From contig CM065699.1 of the NCBI GenBank assembly GCA_017654935.2, positions 3,109,972-3,173,971 of the forward strand: a stretch of DNA of 64,000 nucleotides, in the 5' to 3' direction. Every line of letters starts with the position of its first letter. Position 1 is the first letter of the stretch. A program made the translations under genes and the position numbers. Positions 23,132 through 32,853 of this stretch are shown piece after piece. Source of the stretch: Phymorhynchus buccinoides. Its lineage: Eukaryota; Mollusca; Gastropoda; Neogastropoda; Raphitomidae. The notes under the pieces are model-generated. The model worked only from the letters and a program-made list of their open reading frames with translations, searched no databases and was not told the DNA's origin.

Positions 23132-24703
23132 TTGTGCAGTTGCCTGGAGAAGCAACTCTCTGGGAATAAACAGGTGCCACCCATCCAAAGCAGGGATTTC
23201 AACCTGAAGTCATGGAGGAAGTTTGCAGATAAATTAAATGAAAATCAGAGGTACGTTGTTTTGTTGCATGATGAAATGACAATGAAATTTGATCATCGAT
23301 CAGGAGCCTTAGTTGGATTTGTAAACAAGGACAGATGGACTTTTGTTGAAATTCAGGAGAAGCTGGCAACTTGTTCCACGTGGTTGGGGTGAGCTCCAGT
23401 CTGAAGGAGTCTGGGGTATTTTGGTACCAGGACTGCCACTGCTGATGCCACTCCTATGGACGGCAATTGGCTGCATAGAAGAATGCGGCTTGAAGGCGAT
23501 TGCCGGCACTAGTGACAAAGCGTCTCCAAATCAGCGACTGTACCAGCTGCATGGTGTTCAGGATGTCTGCTTCAAGGCAGTGAACATTTTCGCTCCAGAG
23601 AGAAATTTTCTTTCTGTCTGACTCACCTCACTTGATTAAAACTATCCGCAACAACCTTCATAGCAGTGGCACTGGCAGTGGACAAACCATCTCTGGAAAG
23701 ATGGCAAGTATTTGTTGTGGAAGCACATAACAGAATTGTACAACACAGATCTGCAGCTTGGCATGGAAAGGACAAGACTGACCGCTGAACACATCCACCT
23801 CACACCACACTCTAAAATGAAGGAGTTTGGATGCCCATGTGCTTGGCATGGAAAGGACAAGACTGACTGCAGAACACATCCACCTCACACCACACTCTAA
23901 AATGAAGGAGTTTGGATGCCCATGTGCTCAGCCAGCGACTTGGGAGAGTCCTCGAGGCCTATTTTCCTGCTGAAACACACGGAACGGCAAAGTTCATTCT
24001 GTAACAGACGGATGTGTTGCTATGGATGGTTTTAATTTGCTGCGTGCTGACAGAGATAAGGTTACTAGTAGTGGTCAATCTCAGGGGGGTGTATGTATGT
24101 GAATGAAGCATGGTGTAGAATGGAGTGTGAAACTACCTCAGACGCTGTGCAGAGATAGTCCAAGTAACAGTAATAAAATTGAACAAGCACGGCAAAGTCT
24201 TTTGAGTTGGCTTAGTGAATGTGCTGATATGGTGAAATCAATAGAGAATTTAGAAACACTACAGACCATGATTCAGTATGCCCCAAATTGCAAGTCTGTA
24301 GGGAAGGGCCTGCAAAATTGCTCATCTTCTGTACTTGAGATTAAGATTAAGATTAAAATTATAACCCCGTCGAACAACAAAGGCCATGTCAGGGCTGTCA
24401 CCACATTAAATCTTACCACATATTATTCTGTACTTGAGAAAACAGTGGCTTATCCTTCAAACAAGAAGTTTGAAACCCAGCATTGTCTGTTTTCAACAAA
24501 AAAAGAAGAGGAAAAAGCACTCAAAATTACAACTTCGGAAACCTGGTAGGGACGAAAAAATACAATGCCAAGCAGAGTTGAATGAAAATGATGTAAGTGT
24601 ATGTGCTATTTGTTTGCTTGAAAATAACAACCAGAATGCCGAAGAAGTTCACTGGTTTCAGTGCACATCCTGTAAATGCTGGATCCATGTCGAATTATTG
24701 TGA
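23132..24703 (+). pseudogene. P-element-like transposase copy 3
   Basis: The first core segment is open from 23132 to 23392, with LHDEMTMKFDHRSGALVGFV intact. The second core segment carries small deletions compared with the other copies (loss of a GATCAGCT-like stretch near 23445 and of CACCAGCTGCC near 23550). Two 85-bp subrepeats follow at about 23762 and 23847. The C-terminal part is open for 148 codons (24103-24549) and the PHD-like finger ends at 24703. It is not a single frame. Confidence 0.75.
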
Positions 24704-25132
24704 TTTTTTACTAGGTATGTTGAAATTCAACAATCATGTTGAAATTCTATGAATATAACTAATTAGCTATGTTGATAATCAATTAATCTGACCAGATGTT
24801 TTGGTCTTGGTAGAAGGTGATTTATATTTGTAGTAGATAGTGATGTGTTGCTATAGCCCTCTTGCTATCCGGATGCGCAGAACACATGCACATCCAACCA
24901 CCACGGGAGATCACCCCAACACCACAGAGCACTCTTAGGGGCAACACAGCAGACTGAAGACAACTCTCCACCCTGTGTTTAGACAGTAGTCTGTTATTTT
25001 TAACCAACTGCTTGGAATCTATGGCTGTTTGCAAAGCTATTTAAAATTACCATTCATTATAACCACAAACTGCATCTGACTTTATCTCTTATGTGTAAGA
25101 AAAGCAAATCAGCCTGACACTCTAGACTGGAG

Positions 25133-26145
25133 TTGTGCAGTTGCCTGGAGAAGCAACTCTCCGGGAATATACAGGTGCCACCCATCCAAAGCAGGGATTT
25201 CAACCTGAAGTCATGGAGGAAGTTTGCAGATAAATTAAATGAAAATCAGAGGTACGTTGTTTTGTTGCATGATGAAATGACAATCAAATTTGATCATCGA
25301 TCAGGAGCCTTAGTTGCATTTGTAAACAAGGACAGATGGACTTTTGTTGAAATTCAGGAGAAGCTGGCAACTTGTTCCACGTGGTTGGGGTGAGCTCCAG
25401 TCTGAAAAGGAGTCTGGGGTATTTTGGTACCAGGACTGCCACTGCTGATCAGCTGATGCCACTCCTATGGACGGCAATTGGCTGCATAGAAGAATGCGGC
25501 TTGAAGGCGATTGCCGGCACTAGTGACAAAGCGTCTCCAAATCAGCGACTGTACCAGCTGCACCAGCTGCCTGGTGTTCAGGATGTCTGCTTCAAGGCAG
25601 TGAACATTTTCGCTCCAGAGAGAGAAATTTTCTTTCTGTCTGACCCACCTCACTTGATTAAAACTATCCGCAACAACCTTCATAGCAGTGGCACTGGCAG
25701 TGGACAAACCATCTCTGGAAAGATGGCAAGTATTTGTTGTGGAAGCACATAACAGAATTGTACAACAGATCTGCAGCTTGGCATGGACAGGACAAGACTG
25801 ACCGCAGAACACATCCACCTCACACCACACTCTAAAATGAAGGAGTTTGGATGCCCATGTGCTCAGCATGGACAGGACAAGACTGACCGCAGAACACATC
25901 CACCTCACACTACACTCTAAAATGAAGGAGTTTGGATGCCCATGTGCTCAGCCAGCGACTTGGGAGAGTTCTCGAGGCCTATTTTCCTGCTGAAACACAC
26001 GAACGTCAAAGTTCATTCTGTAACAGACGGATGTGTTGCTGTGGATGGTTTTAATTTGCTGCATGCTGACAGAGATAAGGTTACTAGTAGTGGTCAATCT
26101 CAGGGGGGTGTATGTATGTGAATGAAGCATAGTGTAGAATGGAGA
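25133..26145 (+). pseudogene. P-element-like transposase copy 4 (3' truncated)
   Basis: The first core segment is open at 25133-25393 and the second at 25372-25752 in another frame. The latter reads FLSDPPHLIKTIRNN, the version closest to the family consensus (the other copies with this motif have SDSPHL). Two 85-bp subrepeats lie at 25782-25925. The unit stops resembling the others after about 26145, before the WLSECADM part, so the C-terminal region and PHD finger are missing. Confidence 0.75.
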
Positions 26146-26195
26146 GTGTGAAAATACGAAAGACGCTGTGCTATGTGTATCGCTCTCCGTCGCTT

Positions 26196-26855
26196 CAAAA
26201 CTGAAAATATTGGAACCATATTCTGATATTGTGTAGTGTTGTCATGTAAGGCAAACTGCAATGAAACATCCGCCGATTCAAACTGTGAAAATATTGGACC
26301 TGCATTGTGTAGTGTTGTCATGTAAGGCAAACTGCAATGAAACATCCGCCGATTCAAACTGTGAAAATATTGGACCTGCATTGTGTAGTGTTGTCATATA
26401 AGGCAAACTGCAATGACACATCCGCCGATTCAAACTGTGAAAATATTGGACCTGCATTGTGTAGTGTTGTCATATAAGGCAAACTGCAATGAAACATCCG
26501 CCGATTCAAACTGTGAAAATATTGGACCTGCATTGTGTAGTGTTGTCATATAAGGCAAACTGCAATGAAACATCCGCCGATTCAAACTGTGAAAATATTG
26601 GACCTGCATTGTGTAGTGTTGTCATGTAAGGCAAACTGCAATGAAACATCCGCCGATTCAAACTGTGAAAATATTGGACCTGCATTGTGTAGTGTTGTCA
26701 TATAAGGCAAACTGCAATGAAACATCCGCCGATTCAAACTGTGAAAATATTGGACCTGCATTGTGTAGTGTTGTCATATAAGGCAAACTGCAATGAAACA
26801 TCCGCCGATTCAAACTGTGAAAATATTGGAACCCATATTGTGTAGTGTTGTCATG
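26196..26855. repeat. 76-bp satellite array
   Basis: About eight copies of a 76-bp unit containing GAAACATCCGCCGATTCAAA and CATTGTGTAGTGTTGTCAT run to 26855. A last degenerate unit resumes at 27707-27782, after an inserted mobile element. The array directly adjoins the right end of the P-element-like array. Confidence 0.95.
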
Positions 26856-27706
26856 CATGGTTCGTGGGGACTTGGAAGAGTGCCCAAAAAGGACCTTAAA
26901 AGGACCTTTAAAGGACCAGCAATTTTTTTTAAAGGACCTATTTAAACCTTGTTTGTAGTTGTACTTGCAGACGTGGTGGGCGCAGAGCCAGACGCCGACG
27001 ATTGTGGCTGAGCAGATTTTTTTTTTTTTTTTTTTTTTTGCTGAGCAGATTCATTTGTTGTTACAGTAGTACTTCTGCTGCTTGCAAAAAAAGTCGGTCA
27101 CATTGCACCTCGATTCCGCCTTGTGCCTTCTTTCAGCTTTCTTGTGATTTTCAGTCTTTGCGTGTTGTTTCAGCACCGACTCTCCCATTGACAAGATGTT
27201 GATGTTTTTTTCACAATATGCACAACGAACTGCATGTTTGTTGTCCATCACTTTTCGGACCCAGTCCTTATAAATGTCCTCTCAGCCAACGATCCTGAAA
27301 ACGAACACTTTCCAGGCATTTTTACACTTTTTACTTGAAAACAAGCACTGAAGCAGCCGCATGTGGGAAGAATTTCAACATGGCGCATAAGATATCTCGC
27401 GCACGTGACCGGATTTACAGTGACTATTAAAATTAGATCGTCTGCTCGAAAGATATGAAGGCGATCGATTTTTGGCAAATTTTATTTCATTTAATTTTTT
27501 TTTTTTAAAGTTCATTTCTTATGACAAGGTACTTAGTTTTGTTTTTTGGCCCGATTAAAGGATTTAAACTGACCGCACCAATTTTAAAAGGACCTTTGAC
27601 TGATTTGAAAGGACCTCCTTGCTGATATAAAGGACTTAACAGGCCTTTTGAAGACCGATCAATTTCACAGCACTTTAAAGCACCTGAAAGGACCCCACGA
27701 ACCCTG
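26856..27706 (-). mobile_element. hAT-like element with BED finger, 5-bp duplication
   Basis: The left end CATGGTTCGTGGGG (26856) and the inverted right end CAGGGTTCGTGGGG (27706) form the terminal repeats. TCATG flanks both sides (26851-26855 and 27707-27711) and the interrupted 76-bp satellite resumes outside, so the insertion is clear. Many AAAGGACC motifs occur near both ends. A BED-type zinc finger is encoded on the minus strand. A BED finger and short terminal repeats fit hAT; most hAT elements make 8-bp duplications, while a subgroup makes 5-bp ones. No hATC dimerisation region is present. Confidence 0.8.
27051..27251 (-). pseudogene. BED-type zinc finger fragment of hAT transposase
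   Basis: The minus strand from the ATG near 27248 reads CAYCEKNINILSMGESVLKQ, followed by HAKTENHKKAE. This gives Cys-x2-Cys and His-x4-His spacing typical of BED/U1-like fingers in hAT transposases. The frame ends after about 66 residues, with no catalytic domain nearby on this strand. It lies inside the TIR element, which supports a transposase origin. It could be a first exon left in a non-autonomous derivative. Confidence 0.65.
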
Positions 27707-27782
27707 TCATGTAATGCAAACTGCAATGAAACATCTGCCAATTCAAACTGAAAATATTGGACCTGTATTTGTAGTATTGTGA

Positions 27783-28073
27783 CTAAAAATAGATTTTGTC
27801 ATGTGACCACGTCATCACCCGAGACTTGCTGTATATACTTACCACAGATTATACCATGTGCGCGTTCCCAATCTCTGCCTGGTCTGAGACGATGCTTGAA
27901 TGTGGGGAGCGAGTGTGTTACATGCGGCGATGAGGAAAAACAAAACATGAAGTGAACTCAGCCAGGAGGCAGACTTCGAGTCAGTAGACAAACAGTTACG
28001 TAATTTCGAGCCTGTGGACTTTTTTTTTGTTTGACAGTGAAACCGGTGCAAAATCAAAATGGCGGGCAATTTC
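27783..28073. other. Intergenic sequence, nothing recognised
   Basis: No conserved protein, RNA gene or clear repeat was seen. A short poly-T (about 28021-28029) is present. Confidence 0.4.
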
Positions 28074-28372
28074 TTCTCCGTTTTTAATTTATTGTCAGTT
28101 TATAACATTCTCAATTTAGCCTGTAGAGGTTACGCTGAATACAACTGTTCGTGTCTTGTTATATGCGGAACACATCTACTTAAAAAACCCATTTACAGAC
28201 CTTTTACATTCTTGCATCATTTTACATTTCATATCTTTATGCTACAATTTATTCTCTGTGTTTTTAATTTATTGTCAGTTTATAAAATTCTAAATTTAGC
28301 CTGTAGAGGTTACACTGATAACATGGACACAAACTGTTTGCGTCTTTGTTACATGCGGAACACATCAACAGA
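28074..28372. repeat. Imperfect direct repeat of about 110 bp
   Basis: TTTTTAATTTATTGTCAGTT and the following AATTTAGCCTGTAGAGGTTAC occur at about 28080 and again at about 28260. Each is followed within 60 bp by ATGCGGAACACATC. The two copies differ by small indels. Confidence 0.85.
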
Positions 28373-28803
28373 TTATTCATTATAAAAATAAAACCTTAAT
28401 ATTTTAGCATTATAAAGCAATGTAAATTACTGTTCTTCCTTTCTTTTTTCGTTTGTAAATGCTGTTCAATTGCGAATTAAGAATTTTTATTGTGGGATGT
28501 TCTGCTGATAACAGAGACACCATTGAAAACATAGCCCTGAAAACATTACCAGCTTCGCTCAAATTGTTCAACATAACGTCAAATTGTCCTATTGATCTCC
28601 AAGGTCCAGGACATTTTGACCTATTGATTTTCTTGCTTCAGGACAGTCTGTCCTATCACTTTCCCAACCTGGGTGCATCACTGATTATGGTTATATTTTG
28701 AGGACCAACTTTTGTCAGGTGCACTTTGTACAAATCAGACTTCAGTTGTGCTCATGGTGGGCGCAACGACTGCGCAAGGCCTGCCTCGTCCAAAGAGCAT
28801 ACA
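28373..28803. other. Unassigned sequence with an 80-codon frame
   Basis: The plus strand at 28459-28701 is open for 80 codons with mixed composition. No family was recognised, and it may be a decayed piece of the hAT-like sequence that follows. Confidence 0.3.
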
Positions 28804-29087
28804 AATCTATCTCAAATGGCGAAGGGAACACCTTCAATTAAAGATACTTTCATCTATCTCAAATGGCGAAGGGAACACCTTCAATTAAAGATACTTTCAT
28901 CTATCTCAAATGGCGAAGGGAACACCTTCAATTAAAGATACTTTCATCTATCTCAAATGGCGAAGGGAACACCTTCAATTAAAGATACTTTCATCTATCT
29001 CAAATGGCGAAGGGAACACCTTCAATTAAAGATACTTTCATCTATCTCAAATGGCGAAGGGAACACCTTCAATTAAAGATACTTTCA
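28804..29087. repeat. 47-bp minisatellite, six copies
   Basis: ATCTATCTCAAATGGCGAAG, followed by GGAACACCTTCAATTAAAG, repeats every 47 bp with near identity. 47 is not a multiple of three, so successive copies read in different frames. Confidence 0.95.
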
Positions 29088-29140
29088 AGAATCAGATGTC
29101 GAAGTCTTGCGGGGACCTGCAGTAGCAGGTGACAAACACT

Positions 29141-29303
29141 GAGGCGATTATGTGCAAACTGGTGGCTGACGCCAATCTCTCCCTTTCAATGGCAGATTGT
29201 CTAGTTCCAATGTTAAAGATGTTTCCAGATAGCAAAATTGCTCAAGGTCTAATGTCTAGCAGTTTCAACCGAGATCCAATCAGAAAGATGACAAGGATAT
29301 TGT
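29141..29303 (+). pseudogene. Possible hAT transposase fragment
   Basis: The plus strand reads EAIMCKLVADANLSLSMADC, then LKMFPDSKIAQGL. This resembles the segment of some hAT-related transposases in which a helix ending in LPLSVAD-like residues precedes MFPDSKIA. The preceding repeat unit (MAKGTPSIKDTF) would lie just upstream in such a protein. The frame ends at a TAA near 29303. The match is from memory of the family pattern and is moderate only. Confidence 0.4.
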
Positions 29304-29629
29304 AATTGGAGACAATGCAAGGGAGCAGTTGGATCACCCCTGACACCAACACTAAGCTGAACAGAAATACAAGAACTGAGTTGCTGCATAAATTCCAAAG
29401 CAACGAACTTTGTTGCAAGTTGCAATTCTATTTCTATGTTGTGATGGTGTAATATGACTGTGTGTGCTTATGAGCTAAGAGTATAAAAATATTCACAAAG
29501 AGAACTGAGTGGCGTTTGGATTTATCTCTAAATTTCATTACCAACTCCAGCTTCTTCAAGGTAAGAAAAATACTCTTTTTTGTCATAGAATACTATATAA
29601 CTATATTCAAGTTTAAGTATACTTTAATA

Positions 29630-30193
29630 CAGACAAACCTCTATTTTAAGACTTCCAAAATGTCCTGAAAAATCGGTCGTAAATTGGAGGGGTCGTATGA
29701 CGGAGGTTTTCACTGGCAGCCGTAGAAAGAAAAAGTTCAGCACAGTTCATACTCTCTTCTTCATGCACACACATACAATGACATATTAAAACTGGATTTG
29801 GGTCTTTCCAACTCCATAGGATTGTGCAATCGATATTACAGTTTCACTTTGCCGACTTCTTTTAATCACCTCCACTCTCGTCCAAAGTCAGTGGTTTTCT
29901 TTTTCAAAGTCAGTGGTTTTCGTGCTTTTCCTACGCTCTCCGCCATCTTTTCTACAACAAGGGAAGCGACTCCGCTTTCAGGCCCTTGACCGTGGTTGTT
30001 TCCCTTTGCTCGAAGTCTATGCAGATGACAGCAACGGTCGTAAAAACCAACAAAATGGCGGTCGTAAGTCGCATTTTAGAGGAAGTCATTTAAGAGATGT
30101 CGTTTACATAGTAAAATGCATCTGTGCCAACAAATCCGGTCTCAAATGAGAGGTGGTCGCTTAACAGAGGGTCGTAAAATAGGGGTTTGTCTG
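29630..30193. mobile_element. TA-flanked MITE, 564 bp
   Basis: The left end CAGACAAACCTCTATTTTAA and the inverted right end CAGACAAACCCCTATTTTAC match, with TA outside both (29628-29629 and 30194-30195). Next to each end are further matched motifs built around GGTCGTAA. There is no transposase. The TA target and CAG start fit the Tc1/mariner group. Confidence 0.85.
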
Positions 30194-30236
30194 TATATCC
30201 AAAAGAAAAATTCAGGTTACTACTACTACTAGATAA

Positions 30237-30360
30237 ACCCGTGCTCCGCACGGCAGCATGAAGCATCTACATTCATAATTGATAGGAACCTGTCTGAAGA
30301 AGAAGAAGAACTGGCTAGATGTACATTATTGAATATAACAAAACCCGTGCTCCGCACGGG
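30237..30360. repeat. Two CCCGTGCTCCGCACGG hairpins
   Basis: AAACCCGTGCTCCGCACGG appears near 30236 and again near 30341. Each forms a stem of 6-7 bp (CCGTGC with GCACGG) around a TCC loop. The first is preceded by CTACTAGAT. GA-rich AAGAAGAAG sequence lies between. Similar ACTAG plus CCCGTGC...GCACGGG motifs are widespread in animal interspersed repeats; the exact family is not determined. Confidence 0.7.
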
Positions 30361-31714
30361 ATGTCATGACAGCAATTGTAAGCTCAGCACAGACTTAGGT
30401 TTTGTCACTTTGAGAAAAATAGGTGCCTAAATGTTGTGAAAACACACACACACACACACGGTAGTAGACAGCACACACTTCATCATTGCTTGCTCGGTTT
30501 CCTGTCAATTCATGAGCGCAGGTGCGTTATTCTCTGTTATGCACCTTTCAAAACAAATATGGTTAGACCAAACACAAAACTTCCAGAAGGTAGAGGAACT
30601 ATTTGTACAAAAGCCCTACTCGCCTCCCTCTTCTCCTTCCTAGCCACCCCTCCCCCTCTCCCTTCTTCTAACCAAAGCAACCATAGAAGTTTCTAGGTGC
30701 AGTGAGTTAGCCTTGGCTTTCTGTTAGCACACACACGTGTCTAAAAATGAACCGTTTTGAAAATGCAAATGGCTTCCAACACACCGTCCACCCCAAATTA
30801 GACAGTTTAACTCACCAGTTTTACGATGGATTTTAGCAATTTGCATCATGATATTGCCTTCGATTGTCAAAGTGGTGTTTTTCGTTCATTCAAATGTGAC
30901 CTGAATAACTTCGGCAATCTTCGTGTTTTCCGAAGGTAGCTTCATGTTCAACAGCATAAAACAGACTCAACACCCATTCCTACTAGGAATCCTAGGTTGT
31001 TATATATATGTAACAGGCCACTCAGACCACCTGACAATGGTCAGGGGCAGACCAAATGATTCATAAGGGGGGGAGGGGGGCGTCTGCCGGGAGTCCAGGG
31101 AGCTGCACAGGTCCTGGGTTAACAAACATTTTGTAATTCAGTGATTAATAAAGAAAAAATTAAGCCATTTTCTTACTTTTTACCCTTCTATAAGGTGCAT
31201 GCTTGGGGCAAAGGGCTGTGTGGAAATAAATTTAATAACCTATCATTTAACCTATCATTTGAAATTGGAACTTTCCCTTGCAAAGAGGTTTTTGCCTGTC
31301 AAATCCTTTAATACTAAATTGCTAATTTATCAGAAATGATCTTTGGGACATCAAGAACTGCCCAATGAAATTCCATAAAGATCAGTCCAGCACTTTATGA
31401 GTTTATCATAAGTTTATGCGGTGAAGTGTGGAACACATTCTGATAAACTACATTTACAGAGTTCTAAACACACAAACTTGTACCTTTTTCAAATAGAATC
31501 TTTGGATTCTTTGCTCTTGTCGCAGAACTAGGAATCCAGAAAAAGACAAAACACAACACAAAACAACGAATAATTGAAATTTGAATCAATTGAATAATAT
31601 CGCTCCACCTACTGTAAATGTAATACCTACATACTTGTAGATACAGTAGATTGCATGTCAAGAGTTTGTCATACATCAACACACACACACACAAGCATGT
31701 CTCCCATTGTATGG
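30361..31714. other. Intergenic region downstream of ASTE1
   Basis: A (CA)n tract lies near 30442-30460, a short TATATAT near 31010, and a G-rich run at about 31068-31082. No gene, clear repeat or RNA is recognised. The 3' UTR of ASTE1 would extend leftwards from 31715. Confidence 0.45.
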
Positions 31715-32853
31715 TCATGATTCAGCGTCCATCAGCAGCACCCCAAAGCGATTGCTGAGGTCACAGTTGACCATGTCCATGTGTCCACCCTGACCCTCCA
31801 CTGACCGCACTCTCTCCTCTCCACTCTGCTTCCCCTGCGTCGCCGCCGCCGCCAACGCCTGCTGTTTCTTCCTCTTCTTGGAGCTCTTGCAGCACTTCCT
31901 GCCCTGCGCTCGTTTCTCGGCAAACGCCTTGTCCCCGACCTCCCGCATCACGGCGGAGCACAGAGCGTCAAACAGCGCCATCACCGAGGAACCCTTCACC
32001 AGCATCTCACACAGGAACAGGTCGGGGTTGCTGCGCTGCTGAAGCTCGTGGACAATGGCATAGACCAAGGTTCCGTTGAAGAACTGGGCGGGCTGGGGGC
32101 TGGGGAAGGGGCAGGACAGCAGGCAGTTGAGGTGAATCCCGTCCAGCAGACACGCTAAGAACTGGGCAGTGCCGTGAAAGCTCTCTGCCTCGGGGGGGTT
32201 CTTGTTGTTGATCTTGACCGGGTCGTGGTAGTACTTTTTCAGGTTGTCGCGCACTTTGCCCAGCACTTTGTCGCTCTCCGACTGACAAGTTTCCGCGATG
32301 CTCAAAGTCGCCCCTCTGTCATTTTTGCTCGCTTGCGCAGTTTCAGAAATGGCAGAGTCTTGCTGTTTTGACTTTCGATCAGACACCGTTGAAGCTGGAG
32401 ATTTTTCAGATGAGGATTTTGCCTTCTCCCTTTTCTGTGAGCGAGGAATATCCGTGTCCACAGCTTTCTTTTCATCACCCCCTGCACCACCATCCTCGAT
32501 GACCTGCCTCTCCCTGTCAGCAATCTGGGCATGCATGTGCAGCAGCACAGCCGACAGCAGGATCCCTTTCAGCAGATGCAGGGAGACGGGCGGCTCAGCA
32601 TGCTTGGCCCACAATGCTAAACACATAAAATACAGCTGCAGGCTGGGCTCAAACTGGCCCACAAAGGCTGCGTTCACGCCCAGCGTCTCTGTCACCAGGG
32701 CCAGCTTTTCCTCACGTCCCAGCTCACCTGTCTTCTCCAGGGATGGCAGAGGGCCGAAGAATGGAAGACCGGCGCGCGCAGGAACGGCGATGCGTCTCAG
32801 CTCCATGTTGTGACGTGTGTATTCAACGATCCCACGCTCGGAATCCTCCGCTG
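31715..32853 (-). CDS. ASTE1 exon 3 (residues 447-825, C-terminal)
   Basis: The acceptor lies in CCACAGCAG|, where two AGs three bases apart (NAGNAG) both keep the frame; 32853 is the upstream choice. The exon encodes the conserved helical part LQLYFMCLALWAKHAEPP and LLKGILLSAVLLHMH, a charged linker (KSSSEKSPASTVSDRKSKQQ), then AQFLACLLDGIHLNCLLSCP. A lysine-rich tail, RKCCKSSKKRKKQQ, may act as a nuclear localisation signal. The stop is the complement of 31715-31717. Confidence 0.92.

Larger units (their letters stand above)
17690..26145 (+). repeat. Tandem array of about 1.9-kb P-element-like units
   Basis: The same sequence repeats head-to-tail. A reference point in the spacer recurs at 18996, 20911, 22821 and 24822, giving periods of 1915, 1910 and 2001 bp. 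Most of the longer period comes from one extra copy of an internal 85-bp subrepeat. Copies look nearly identical, with small indels. The array starts in mid-unit at about 17690 and its last unit diverges after about 26145. Each unit carries parts of a transposase related to P element/THAP9, plus a PHD-like Cys/His segment. Separate entries describe the copies. Confidence 0.95.

Noticed and set aside
30237..30360. Short hairpin repeats as a possible CRISPR-like array
   Set aside because: Only two copies, in a eukaryotic setting, without regular spacers; more likely ends of an interspersed element.
32298..32813. 171-codon plus-strand frame
   Set aside because: Antisense shadow of ASTE1 exon 3.
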